From NCBI GenBank assembly GCA_016720545.1, contig JADKKK010000003.1:310001-374000 (forward strand): DNA of 64,000 nucleotides, written 5' to 3'. A program made the translations under genes and the position numbers. Of this stretch, positions 53,999 through 64,000 are shown in pieces. This stretch comes from Myxococcales bacterium (GTDB lineage: Bacteria; Myxococcota_A; Polyangia; Polyangiales; Polyangiaceae). A model generated the notes under the pieces. The model saw only the letters and a list, made by a program, of their open reading frames with translations, did no database searches and was not told where the DNA came from. Within the stretch, counting starts at the first letter, position 1. Each line of letters begins with the position of its first letter.

Positions 53999-55412
53999 AT
54001 GCGCCTCCGCACGCCCGCTCTTCCGCCTCGCTTGCCACGCTTGCCACGCTTGCCACGCTTGCCACGCTTGCCACGCGCCCTCGGCGCGCTCGGCTTCGCG
54101 GCGGCCGTCACCTCCTCCGCGACCCTCGCCCGCGCCGCCACGCTGGAGGTAGGGCCGGGCAAGCAGTACGCGGAGCTGTCGGCCATCGCCCGCATCGTGA
54201 AGCCGGGCGACGTCGTGGAGGTGCAGGGCGACCACACCTACGCGCCCGTCGAGTTCAACGTGAACGCCACGCAGGCGGCGCCGATCACCATCCGCGGGGT
54301 CCGCGTGAACGGCAAGCGCCCGATCGTGAAGGGCGGCGAGAACACGGTGCTCTTGCACGGAAACTTCTACACTTTCGAGGGCTTCGAGGTCACGGGCGGC
54401 ACCGGAATCTGCGTGGTCCACAGCGCCAACGGGGTAACCCTCCGCGACGACGTGATCCACGACTGCCCGCGCCACGGCATCCTCGGGACCGACAGCGAGG
54501 CCGGCTCGCTCCTGATGGAGTACGTGGAGGTGTACGCGGCCGGCAGCGAGCGCGCCGGCGAGGCGCTGAAGCACCCGGTGTACATCGCGACCAACGAGAG
54601 GATGTACCCGAAGTCGGTCTTCCGCATGCAGCACTGCTACGTGCATGACGCGAACGGCGGCAACTCGGTCAAGTCGCGCGCCGAGCGCAACGAGATCTAC
54701 GGCAACTGGCTCGAGGGCGCGCAGTACTACGAGCTCGAGCTGATCGGCCCCGACGACGACAGCGGCGACACGGTCACCGCCCCGCGCGAAGACGGGGACG
54801 TCGTGGGCAACGTGCTCCTCCAGACCAAGTCGACCTCGTACGTCGTGCGCGTCGGCGGCGACGGCACGGGCCGCACTGGCGGGCGCTACCGCTTCGTGAA
54901 CAACACGTTCATCGTCGGCAGTCACGCGAACAACGCGGGCGCGATGCGGGCCTCGTACGCGCTCGACTCGCTCGAGCTCTACAACAACGTCTTCTCCAGG
55001 GCCTCCGGCCGGATGGACTACCTCGTCCGCGAGACCGATCTCACCTGGATCGCGGGCCGCCAAATCGCCGGCGCGAACAACTACATCACCCAGGGCTCGG
55101 GCAACATCCCCGCTACCCTCACCGGGAACATCTTGGGCACCAACCCGGATTCGTGGACCTCGCGAAGAAGGACCTGCGCCTCGCCGCCCCCCCGCGCCGG
55201 GTACGCCCGAGCCGCCGCCCGGGGTGGTGCCCGGATTGCCGGGGCTGCCGGGGGCGAGCGACGACGGGGGACCCGGCAGCACGGCCACCACGAGCTCGGG
55301 ATGCGGCTGCGGCGCGGTGGGCACTCCAACCCACTCGCTGCTCGCCGGGGCAAGCCTCGTCGCAGCGCTTGGACTGCTCAGCCGCGCGCGCGCGCGGCGA
55401 CGCGGTCGCTGA
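53999..55412 (+). CDS. Right-handed beta-helix protein with MYXO-CTERM sorting signal, two frame breaks
   Basis: About 470 residues from the ATG at 53999. The signal peptide has an n-region of five Leu-Pro-Arg units (9-base repeats, 54031-54075) before LGALGFAAAVTSSATLARA. The body is a pectate-lyase-like right-handed beta-helix: YAELSAIARIVKPGDVVEVQGDHTY, ITIRGVRVNGKRPIVKGGENTVLLHGNFYTFEGFEVTGGTGICVVHSANGVTLRDDVIHDCPRHGIL, RFVNNTFIVGSHANN. Frame changes near 55150 and 55225 restore FVDLAKKDLRLA and then GLPGLPGASDDG. The last 40 residues are SSGCGCGAVGTPTH, a hydrophobic stretch and SRARARRRGR, the MYXO-CTERM pattern for cell-surface sorting in Myxococcota. Confidence 0.75.
54031..54075 (+). 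repeat. Coding tandem repeat, five 9-bp units in a signal peptide
   Basis: CTTGCCACG repeated five times, encoding (Leu-Pro-Arg)5 in the n-region of the beta-helix protein's signal peptide. Copy-number change would keep the frame but alter the charge of the signal. Confidence 0.9.
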
Positions 55413-55502
55413 CAGACTCCGAGCCCTGCCCGGTGCCGCGGCTCGTGCCACGTGGGCCGCTCGGGTCTTGCGCACTCGGGCGCATCGGCCATACTCCGCC
55501 GA

Positions 55503-56448
55503 ATGCGCGCCCTCTTCCTTGCACTGCCGCTGATTCTCGCACCATTCGCCACCTTCGCGTGCTCCAGCGACGATCCGGGCGATTCGGGCACCTCGCCGAC
55601 GTCCACGTCCACCACCACGACGCCCGTGCCCTCCGTGCTCCCCGACGGCGCCCCCAACCCGACGCCACGGCGACGACCGACGGCGGGGCCCCGGTCCCGA
55701 CGGCACGGTGCCCCTGACCGACAGCGGCAACCGTCCACGCCCGGCGTCGTCGGAGCGAACGGCATCGCCGACTGGGACGCTCGGCGACAAGGCCCAGGTC
55801 AAGGTATTCCGCAGCTTCTTCTTGCACCAGTCGGTGGGCGGCGACCTGGAGGACGTCGCGCAGTTCAACGGCTACAAGTTCGAGTACGCGACGAGCGGCT
55901 CCACGAACCTCAGGCCGGGGCTCAACGGCGGGCTGTTCTCCACCAGCAACGGCAACCCGGCGGGCAAAATCGCCGAGTTTCGCTCGATGGCGCTGGCCAA
56001 CAAGTCGAACCTCCGCGTGGCGATCATGAAGTTCGGCTACGCCGACATCGTCGCCGGCAAGGTCGCGGGCGCGCAGACCGCCTACGAGGCGGCCGTCGCC
56101 GCCGTGAAGGCCGAGGGCGTGCGCGTGCTCCACGTCACGCCGCCGTTCGTCTACAACGTGCCCGCAGAGAACGCGCCCAAGCAGGCGATGCGCACGTGGA
56201 TGATGACCACGTTCCCGAACGACATCATCTTCGACCTGCAAGACATCGAGAGCACCGAGCCCGGGAGCGGCACGCGCTGCGAGCGCGGCGGCTCGTGGGA
56301 GATCTGCAACTCGATCCGCTCGACGAGCGGCTGTGCGAGCCTCAATCAGGGCGTCGACTCGGCCTCGGGTCAGGGCCACCTCTGCTACACGCACGCCAAG
56401 CGCATCTCGAAGGCGTTCCTTTACGCGATCTACCTCGCGGGCAAGTGA
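55503..56448 (+). CDS. SGNH-hydrolase-like lipoprotein (paralogue of 26887-27816), two frame breaks
   Basis: About 314 residues from the ATG at 55503: signal LFLALPLILAPFATFAC with lipobox Cys, then a Thr/Ser/Pro linker in which the frame changes twice (near 55668 and 55700). The domain is unbroken: VKVFRSFFLHQSVGGDLEDVAQFNGYKFEYATSG, GGLFSTSNGNPAGKIAEF, RVAIMKFGYADIVAGK, GVRVLHVTPPFVYNVPAENAPKQAMR, NDIIFDLQDIES, WEICNSIRSTSGCASLNQG, HLCYTHAKRISKAFLYAIYLAGK. Each block has a counterpart in the gene at 26887. It follows the MYXO-CTERM beta-helix gene by 90 bases, so the two may act on the same surface polymer (inference). Confidence 0.75.
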
Positions 56449-56503
56449 GGGCACCCACGCGGGCTGTGGCTCGGCGCGGGAGAGCGCCCGCCACGCATCG
56501 CCT

Positions 56504-57073
56504 TTAGCGCGCACGCGGGAGGGGCACGCGCACCTCGCGACGGGCCGCGCCCGCGTCGGCGACGTCGCTCACGAGGAACGGCATCTCGAGGCGGCGCTTT
56601 ACCGGCACGCACACCGCGTGGGTCGCCTCGTCGCACACCACGAGGTCCACGGTGCCAGCCAGGCCGGCCTCGGGGGCGCCGCGTGCGGCGACCACCCGCA
56701 CGTCGAACCCACGGGAGACCTCCCGCCCCTTCCCACGCAGCTCGGGCGGCACCTCGGCGAGGCCTTCGCTCGTCGTCCACCTCACGTGAAAAGGGGCGTC
56801 GTCGTTCACCGCCGTTCCCAGCGGCGCCTCCCACGCGACGTGGATGGTCGTCGCGGCGCGCGACGAGATCGTGACGGCCGGCACGACCACGCTCACGGCG
56901 GCCGCAGGCGGCGGCGGGGATGGGGATGGGGCGCCCGCGTCGGGAGGATGGACGTCGGGCTTGGGGCCCCCGGCGCGCGAGCACCCGACGACGAGCGCGA
57001 GCACCGCCGCCAGGCCCCGACGCGCCCGCACGCGCGAGGCGCGCGAACCGCAGAGTGCCGAGCGCGCGATCAC
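56504..57073 (-). CDS. Small lipoprotein, weakly DsbD-N-terminal-like
   Basis: 189 residues, read from a GTG at 57073. A basic n-region and LAAVLALVVGC lipobox precede a Pro/Ser spacer. The mature beta-sandwich-like domain has VVVPAVTISSRAATTIHVAWEAPLGTAVN, FHVRWTTSEGLAEVP and LAGTVDLVVCDEATHAVCVPVKRRLEMPFLV. The C-D-x5-C-x-P-V segment resembles the thiol pair of DsbD/ScsB alpha-type domains, which pass electrons in the periplasm; this likeness is weak. The start overlaps the stop of the patatin gene upstream on the same strand (57070). Confidence 0.6.
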   Translation of the reverse strand: MIARSALCGSRASRVRARRGLAAVLALVVGCSRAGGPKPDVHPPDAGAPSPSPPPPAAAVSVVVPAVTISSRAATTIHVAWEAPLGTAVNDDAPFHVRWTTSEGLAEVPPELRGKGREVSRGFDVRVVAARGAPEAGLAGTVDLVVCDEATHAVCVPVKRRLEMPFLVSDVADAGAARREVRVPLPRAR

Positions 57074-58371
57074 GTGCCTAGGGGAATGCCGAGCGATTTT
57101 CCGATCCCACAGGCCGCTGTCGCCCCCACCGCCGTCGGGCGCGTGCGTACCGCCGCCGTCGTCCGAGGCGCGCCCGAAGAACCGAGCAGCTCGTCACGGC
57201 GCGCCTGGGCGTCCGCGCGCCCCATCTCGATGAGCTGCCGGCAGAACGGCCCGTCGAACAGCAGGTAGCTCGCGAGGTCGGCCTCGTCGCCGCCTCCGAT
57301 GTCCAGGAGCGAGAAAAGACGCTTCGTAAGTAATGGATTTCCCTGAAACTTTCCCTTCCGCACGTGGACGGCGGCGAGCTTCCCGATGTCCTCGCTCGGC
57401 CTCACCGTGAGCGCCGTCACGTGGCGGTAGGGGCGCGCGCCGCGGCGCTCGGCCTCGACGCTCATCGCTCGCGTGAAGTCGGGCCCGTAGACCTTCGTGC
57501 CGTCGGCGACGACGTGGTTCACGCGGTTCAGCATCTCGATGTCGACGTCGACGTGGTCGAGCAGGAACGCGTTCAGGGCTTCCCGAGCAGGAACGCGGCA
57601 CCGGGCGAGCGCGCGCTCTCCTTGGCCGGCTCGACGACGCCGCGGACCTCACGCGAGCCTCGCGATGGCAAAGATGTGGGTCGCGCCGAGGGCGAGGGCG
57701 GGCGCGATGGGCGTGTTCTGGCGGAGCCCTCCGTCGAGGTAGAGGTCGTGATCGATGCGCACCGGCGGGAACAGCAGCGGGATCGCCGCGCTCGCGAGCG
57801 CGTGCACCGGCCCGATGTGCGCCTGGCGGAAGAGGGTCCGCGGGGGCACGACGTCGGGCATCGCGACGTTCGGTGCAGTCTGCACAAAAATCACCGTGCG
57901 GCCCGTCGCGACCTCGGTCGTCGACACGGTCAGCGCGCGGAGCTTGTTCTTGCGGAGCGAGCGGGCGACGGCGCGCCAGGAGATCTCTCGCCCGACGAGA
58001 TCGGCCATCGGGCTCACGTCGAAGAGGCCCGTCCCCGCGCCCCCGCCCATCACCACGCTGGGGAGCCCGGCGAACTGGCGGAGCCCGAAGCCCAGCACGC
58101 GGGTGATCTCGAGCTCGGACCACAGGTGCACGAGCCGGCGCAGGCCTAGCACGGGATCGGCGAGGTGCGCGGCGAGGTAGCACGCGTTGATCGCGCCCAC
58201 GCTGGTGCCAGAGAGCACGTCGACGCGAGGCGGCCCGCCGCGCATCCGCGTGAGCTCCTCGAACACGTAGGAGAGGACGCCCACCTCGTACGCGCCGCGG
58301 GCGCCGCCGCCCGAGAAGATCATGCCGACGCGCTTCGGCGTGGGCTCGCCCCCGCTGGTGATGCTGGTCAT
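57070..58371 (-). CDS. Patatin-like phospholipase 2, frame broken
   Basis: About 430 residues from the ATG at 58371. KRVGMIFSGGGARGAYEVGVLSYVFEEL gives the oxyanion loop GGGARG; VDVLSGTSVGAINACYLA has the nucleophile Ser in GTSVG; LYLDGGLRQNTPIAPALALGATHIFAI holds the catalytic Asp in DGG. Frame changes near 57655 and 57575 lead to REVRGVV and LLDHVDVDIEMLNRVNHVV-type sequence and the end YLLFDGPFCRQLIEMGRADA. It matches bacterial patatins of the RssA/YjjU kind, probably membrane-lipid acyl hydrolases. The start overlaps a short upstream frame and the stop overlaps the next lipoprotein gene. Confidence 0.8.
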
Positions 58372-58537
58372 TTCTTCTCCGACGGCGGCAACGAGCGGGC
58401 GCCAAGCATGGCGGTGAGCTCGCTCGGTCGATCCGCGCGACGACCAGCGGCGAGGGCGTGGTGTCGAAGAGCGCGGCCACCATCGCGCGCTGCGAGTAGA
58501 GCTTCCGCAGGCGCATGTTCCGGATGGTCTCCATCAC
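58368..58537 (-). CDS. Short hypothetical protein upstream of patatin 2
   Basis: About 57 residues from the ATG at 58537: METIRNMRLRKLYSQRAMVAALFDTTPSPLVVARID, then, after a frame change near 58435, RPSELTAMLGARSLPPSEKK ending at 58368, overlapping the patatin ATG. It may be a small coupled protein or a displaced piece of a neighbour. Basic helix at the start, no signal peptide. Low certainty. Confidence 0.35.
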
Positions 58538-58564
58538 GCCGGTCGCGTAGTCGACGGCGCGCTG

Positions 58565-61500
58565 TCACGTGGCGGCCGCCTGGGGACCCGCGCGCTTCAG
58601 CGCGTCGGCGCACAAGGTGCGCACGTCGAGCCCGTACTCGCTGCCTTGGAGCGCCTCGACCGCGCCGAGGGCGGTGGTCGCGAGCAGGGTGGCCGAGTGC
58701 ACCTCGCCCGCGTCGACGCGGGCCGAGGCCTCGATCGCGAACGCGTAGAAATGATAGGCCACGAGCGCCTGCTTCTCGGCCATCCGCCGGGCCTCGATCG
58801 CGAGCTCGATGGCCTTCTGAGGCTCGCGGCGCGCCTGCGCGATCGCCGCGCCCACGACCAGCCCGTGCGCCCGCCACCCGCCTCTTCGAGAGCGCCGTTG
58901 TCGAGAGCGACCTCCGGCGCTCACGAGCAGCGTGTCGGTGCGACCGTCTTTGTCGGCGTAGCGCTCTGGGCATCGCGCGCGCTGGAGGTAGGCCGCCGCG
59001 CGTGGCACGTCGCCGAGGCGCGAGTAGGCGTGCCCGATGTTGGCGAGCGTCTTGGCGGCTGGAACCGGCCGCCCACGGAGAGGTCGATTTGGATCGACTC
59101 GAACGCGAGCGCGATGGCGTCTTCGTAGCGACCTTGCACGGAACATGGCGTAGGCGAGCGCGTTTTTGGCCCGCGCCTCTTGGCGATGCGCGCCGCTCTT
59201 GCGGTAGATCGCGATCGCCTGCACGTAGTCGTCCACGGCCTCGCGCACTCGCCCCACACGACGGAGCAGCACCCGCGAGAGCGCAGCGCGTCGGCGCGCA
59301 GCCGCGGCGGCACGTTGGCGTTCACGTCGGGGTTCGCGGCGGCGAGCGCGCGGTCGGCCGCCGCGAGCGCCGCCTGCGTCGCCGAGCTCGCGACAGCTCG
59401 CTCGTGAGCGACTCGGCCTCGATCTCCAGCTGAAGGAAGCCGGAGCCGCGGGCGATTTGGGCGGCCTTCCGGGCGATCGGCAGGCCGTGGGGCAGCCGCC
59501 CTTCGTCGAGATCGAAGCGGGCCGTACGGAGGAACGCGAGGCACACGCTTCGAGGCGTACCGACGTGGCGCGCGCACGCGCGCATGCCCTCGAGCTGCGC
59601 GACGCGATCGCGCTTGCGGCCGAGCATCCGGTAGATGCCCTCGAGCGCCTCGTGCGCGACGAGCCTTCGCGGGTCGTCGATGGTGAGCTGGAGGAGGGCG
59701 CGCTTGTAATAACGGACGGCGAGCGGCGTCTGGTAGGTCGTGCGCGCCGCGGTGGCCGCCTCGATGTAGTAGTGCGCCGCGCGCTCGCCGTCGTCGCCGC
59801 GGGCAAAATGGCTGGCCACGATCGCCGCGGAGACACCCCTCGCGAGCGGGGTGCCGGTGAGGTGCTCGCCGAGCGCCTTGTGCATTCGGGCTCGCGCGGT
59901 GGCAGAGAGCGCTCCGTAGGCGACGTCGCGCGTGAGCGGGTGGCGGAAGTCGAGGTCGCTCCCGCGCCGATCGCGAACCCCCGCTCGCAGAGGCGGGCGG
60001 CGGGCTCGGTGGCCACGCTCGGGACGGAGCTCCCCTCAGCGAGCAACCGCTCCAGGTCGGGGACGGCGAGCGGACCGCCCGCGATCGCGAGCCAGTCCAC
60101 GATGCGCCGCTCACGAGGCGGGAGCTCCTCGATGCGGTCGGCGAGGAGCTGCTCGAGCGTCTGGGGGAGGAAGAACTCGCGCTCGCCCTCCTCGGCGCGG
60201 ACCAGGGCATCCTCCCGGATCTCGAGGACGCCCCGCTCGAGGAGCGCGTCGACGAGCTCGAGCAAGAAGAACGGATTGCCCCCCACGCGCGGGAGCAGCT
60301 CGGCGCACACCTCGCGGACCCCCTCCTTCACGCCGATGCGTGTCTCGACGAGCCGCACCTGCTGGTCGCCCGAGAGGCCGTGCAGCTCGATGCGCACCTT
60401 GCCCTCGAGGAGGGGGGCGAGACGCTCGTCGGGTCGGGTCACGAGGACCACCAAAATAGGCAGTGGATCCGTGGATTTCAGCAGATCCGCGAGGACGTCG
60501 AGGCTCGGCTTGTCGGCCCACTGCAGGCCCTCGGCGACGAGCACGACGGGGCCATCGGCGGCGAACGCGCCGAGGAGGTTGCGCACGCTCGTGACGAGCA
60601 GGCGCTTCTGGTAAGCCGCGTCGTCGTTGTCGCCCTGTCCAGACGGGCGGTTCGTCACGAGCTCGGCGAGCCGCGCGACCATGGGGTTGTCCCCCTTCGC
60701 GCCGGGTCCGCCCGCGGGCCCGAGCACCTCGACGACCTCCGCGTAGCTCTCCTCGCCCGTGAGCGCGGCGGCCGATCGGACGAGCTCGGCGATCGTCGCG
60801 AACGGCACCTCCATCCGCACCGGCGAGCACTCGGCGCGCACGATCCGCGCGTTCGGCGGCAGCTCGGCGAGGAAGCTGTGGACGAGCGCGGTCTTGCCGA
60901 TACCGAGCTCACCGACGACGGCGCGCGCGCTCATCTTGTCGTGGCTCGTGGCGTTCATCGCCGCGTGGTACGCCGCGACCAGCTCGGCCTTCTCCGCGTC
61001 CCGCCCGACCAAATCGTGCGGCGACGCCCCGAGCCGATCGCGCTCCTCCCGCGAGGCTGCGCTCGAGCGTGTAGATGCGCATCGTCGGCGGAGGTTTGGG
61101 ACGTCGGTGTCGCTCGGGAAGTCGAGGCTCGGCGCGTCGCCCCAGCGAAACTCCCGGCGCACGAGGCGGTAGAGCCCGCCCGCGACCCACGTGGTGTTCG
61201 GCGGGGTCTTCCGGCTGAGCGTGTCGGCCAGGTAGGTGACCGGATCGTGCAACGTGTACCGGACGAGGTTCCCGCTCGCGTCGCGGATGCCCGAGGCGAT
61301 CCCGCGGACCAGCGTCATCGTGGCCGACACGGGCGCGGGGAGATCGTCCGCCAGCGCGGCGAGGGCCTCGTGGGTCTCCAAGGCCAGCCACGCGGAGTCG
61401 GAGGGGGCGCGCGCGTGCCGCGCGGTGAGGCCTACGACGGCGCGGGCCTGGAAGTCGGAGGTCCACTGCCACCGCGCACCGCGCTTGTAGGCCATATCGT

Positions 61501-62718
61501 CGAGCATCGGGCGGAGCCGCAGGATCGCCCGCGCGAGGCGCGCGCGTTCGCCTTCGGTGAGCACCTGCTGCGGGGCGAGCTCGAGCGTCACGAGCGCGAT
61601 GTGCCGCACCTCGCGGTGCTCGCCGCCGCGCTTGTTGGGCCTCGACGACGCGGGCGCGCGATCGCTCGCGATCGCCACCGGCGCCGCGGGGTTCGTGAGC
61701 TCGGGCCCAGGCGCGGGGGACCCGCCGCGATCGCCGCGACGATCGCTCGGCCGCGGGAGGAACGCGTGGATCGTCGCCTCCAGGGGCCGCGCCGTCCACC
61801 AGCTCTTGGCGCGACAGGAGCGCTCGACCGATGGCCGCCACGAGCTCCCTCCCCGTCGCGTAGCGGCCCTCGGGCCGCGGCGCGAGGAGCTTCATCACGA
61901 TCTGCTCGAGCTCGGCGGGCAGATCCATCGCGAACGTGCTCGGCGGCTCGACGCGGCCCGTGCGGACCACCTCGAGGAGCGCCGTCCCGGTGGCGCTGCC
62001 GGCGGGACCGGCCGGAGAGGCACTCCCAGAGGATGACGCCGAGCGAGTAGAGATCGCTGCGGCGGTCGACCCGCTCCCCGCGGGCCTGCTCGGGCGACAT
62101 GTACCCGTACTTGCCCTTGATGACCCCCTGCTCGTCCTGCAGGAAGCGCGCGCTCGCGATGCCAAAATCCGCAATTTTTACGCTGCCGTCGTAGGAGAGC
62201 AGCACGTTCTGGGGCGACACGTCGCGGTGAACGATCTCGAGCGACGCGCCGCCGTCGTCTTTCTTCTCGTGCGCGTAGTGGAGGCCCTTGGCCACCTCGG
62301 CGATGACGTAGGCGCTCACCCAGGGCGGCAGGCGCACGCCGGCCGCGCGGGCGGCCGCGACGATCATGCCGAAGTCCGGGCCCTCGACGTACTCCATCGC
62401 GAGGATGTGCCCCTCGGCCCCCTCGTTCGAGAAGTCGTAGACCTGCACCACGTTCGGGTGGTTCAGGCGGGTGGCGAGCTGCGCCTCGTCGATGAACATC
62501 GTGCGAAAGCGCCGCGACGCCCCGAACGAGGGCAGGATGCGCTTGACGACGACGATCTTCGAGGTGCCCTCGGCGCCGCTCTTGCGCGCCAGGAACACCT
62601 CGGCCATGCCGCCCGCGCCGAGGCGCCGAAGCACGTCGTACTGCGCCAACTTTTCGGGGAAAGATTCAGTCACGGCGTGCGCGGTGTCGATGGACGGGCT
62701 TGGCCCCGTAGCCCCCAC
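58565..62718 (-). CDS. Ser/Thr kinase fused to AAA ATPase and TPR-like domain, frame broken
   Basis: About 1,380 residues in the rejoined form, from a GTG at 62718 (GTG at 62673 also possible). Kinase: YDVLRRLGAGGMAEVFLARK, IVVVKRILPSF (Lys), EIVHRDVSPQNVLLS, IADFGIAS, GYMSPEQARGE. A linker with HIALVTLELAPQQ follows, then an AAA/STAND module: LVGRDAEKAELVAAYHAA, VVGELGIGKTALVHSFLAEL (Walker A), VVLVAEGLQWADKPSLDVLADLL (Walker B) and VGGNPFFLLELVDALLERGV. The rest is helical TPR-like repeats ending EALQGSEYGLDVRTLCADALKRAGPQAAA. Frame changes lie near 62010, 61680, 61070 and several between 59980 and 58880. It is a typical myxobacterial signalling protein of the PknK-like architecture. Confidence 0.8.
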
Positions 62719-62889
62719 CCCGGGAAAGTGCTGTCACCAGCGCCGCCCAGTGTACCCGCGTTCACGAGGGCGGCGCTCAGGAAAACCACGCGCGGAGGGG
62801 CGACGCGAGGGCGACGCAGGGGCGAGCCACGCGGCGATCGCCGCCCGCGACGGTTTCACGCTCGCCTCGGCTGGTGATGCAGGATATTT

Positions 62890-64000
62890 TTGAGCCTGAT
62901 GGAAGCCTTGCCCCCGCCGACGGCTGCCGGTCTGCTCGCAAAGACGCCGCTGGCGCACCTTTTCACCTACGTGATGGAGCGACGCCTCTCGGGCTCGCTC
63001 GTCCTCCGCCGCCCCGACGGCTGGGGCGGGGCCATCGTCTTCTTCGAGGGCCTGCCCCGAAAGGCCGACGCGCCGCCAGAGATCGCCCCGTCCGATCCCG
63101 GGGCGCTGGCAGCGCTCGAGGCGCAGGTGCAGTGCCTCTTCACCTTCCCGCCGGCCACGCAGTTCGCGTTCTACGAGGGGCGCGACACGCTGCAAGAGCG
63201 CGGGCCTGGCTTCGTCGAGGCCGATCCCCTGCGGCTCTTGTGGGCCGGGGTCCGCATGAACCCCTCGTGGGATCACGCGAACGCGGCGCTCGCGCGCCTG
63301 CAGACCGTGGCGATCCGCCTGAAGGCGTCCGCGGCCCCCGAGCGGTGCGGTTTCGACGCGAGCGAGCTGCAGATCGTGGAGCTGCTGCGGCATCGCCCGC
63401 TGTTCCTCGGCGACCTCACGGCGGCGCGCCTGGTCCCGCCGGCCCTGGCTCACTTGTTCGTCTATTTCATGCTGATCACGAAGCAGCTCGACCTGCTCGA
63501 GGCGCCGCCGGGGATGAAAGCACCTCCGATCGTGCCGCTGGGGCCGCAGGCGCACCCGCAGCAGCCGCAGCCCTCGTTTCACCCGCACGCCGCGCATGCC
63601 CCACACGCGCATGCCCACCACGCCGCCCCGGCTCCCGGCATGAGCCCGATGCCCCAGGCCTACGCGGTCCCCGGCGCGCCGCCCGCGACGCGTCAGCACC
63701 CGCCTTCGGACGCGCCGTTCAACCCGTTCTCCGACCTCTCGCTTGGCCCGCCCCCGCCCGTCCCGGCGACCCGTTCGCGCCCACCTCGAGCCCAAGCTCC
63801 CGCCGAACGGGGCGGCCGGCGTGGCGGCGCCCCCGACGCGCCACAAGCCGACGCTGAGCGACGCTGACAGCGCCCCTGTGGGCCCGGGTCGTCGCCAAGG
63901 CGGCCTCGATCGACGAAGAGGACCACTACCAGGCGCTCGGGATCGCGCCGGCGACCCCGAAGGAAGACATCCAGAAGGCCTTCTTCGCCCTCGCCAAGAC
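62890..64000 (+). CDS. DUF4388-like / J-domain protein, cut by window end, one frame break
   Basis: Start at a TTG at 62890 (AGGA about 6 bases upstream); an ATG at 62899 is possible. Residues 1-200 resemble the DUF4388 (PATAN-like) module: LLAKTPLAHLFTYVMERRLSGSLVLRRPDGWGGAIVFFEGLPRKADAP, then a helical part LQIVELLRHRPLFLGDLTAARLVPPALAHLFVYFMLITKQLDLLEAP. A His/Pro/Ala/Gln-rich linker follows (about 205-300). The frame shifts near 63780-63880, after which the sequence reads SIDEEDHYQALGIAPATPKEDIQKAFFALAK, the start of a DnaJ-like domain, to the window edge. Similar myxobacterial proteins join DUF4388, J-domain and TPR parts. Confidence 0.75.

Overview
The window looks like chromosome from a Myxococcota (Polyangia-type) bacterium. 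GC is very high with strong third-position GC. There are many Sec/SPII lipoproteins with Asp/Pro/Ala-rich spacers, FHA and PilZ regulators, Hanks-type Ser/Thr kinases (one fused to an AAA/TPR module), DUF4388-like and DUF1554-like proteins, and a C-terminal MYXO-CTERM sorting signal on a beta-helix protein. All calls come from reading the sequence; no database search was run.

Layout. 1-9.4 kb: the end of glutathione synthetase, a double-FHA membrane protein, a GDPD phosphodiesterase, an MBL-fold hydrolase, a large metallopeptidase/TolB-propeller/Omp85-like protein, two DUF1554-like lipoproteins and small lipoproteins. 9.8-12.8 kb: lipoproteins, a PIN/antitoxin pair, a tandem repeat and a 183-bp inverted-repeat element. 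12.8-22.7 kb: a type I restriction-modification locus (hsdS, hsdM, hsdR, all on the minus strand). Between hsdM and hsdR sits an accessory island: an AbiEii-like nucleotidyltransferase pair, an XRE/ImmA-IrrE-like plus PIN-like pair, a DUF559 fragment and repeats. 23-29.2 kb: an Rpn-type nuclease, a cysteine-peptidase-like lipoprotein coupled to a PQPCL-repeat protein, an SGNH-like lipoprotein and a beta-barrel porin. 29.4-31 kb: tRNA-Ser(CGA), WbuC-type cupin, FKBP isomerase, VOC protein. 31-46.8 kb: thioredoxin-like protein, two YceI proteins, patatin, purine nucleoside phosphorylase, cytidine deaminase, PEGA protein, polyphosphate kinase, membrane glycosyltransferase, DHH phosphoesterase and formyltransferase-like protein. 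46.8-64 kb: PilZ protein, rhodanese, GluQRS, an inverted-repeat element, Ser/Thr kinase, PAAR/FecR pair, MYXO-CTERM beta-helix protein, a second SGNH-like protein, a second patatin, a kinase-AAA-TPR protein, and a DUF4388/J-domain protein that runs off the end.

Quality of the sequence. Long genes in 1-12 kb, 23-28 kb and 45.8-54 kb are intact. Many genes elsewhere, including core genes such as ppk, purine nucleoside phosphorylase and cdd, are readable only by joining two or more frames. I therefore give full gene spans and note where the frame breaks. For the core genes uncorrected indels are the likeliest cause; for the restriction/toxin island real decay is also possible.

Most interesting: the His/Cys-dyad lipoprotein with its translationally coupled PQPCL-repeat partner (24.6-26.6 kb), an apparently exported PAAR protein coupled to a FecR-like membrane protein (52.0-53.9 kb), the HTH/ImmA-like plus PIN-like pair inside the RM locus, and two short palindromic non-coding elements.
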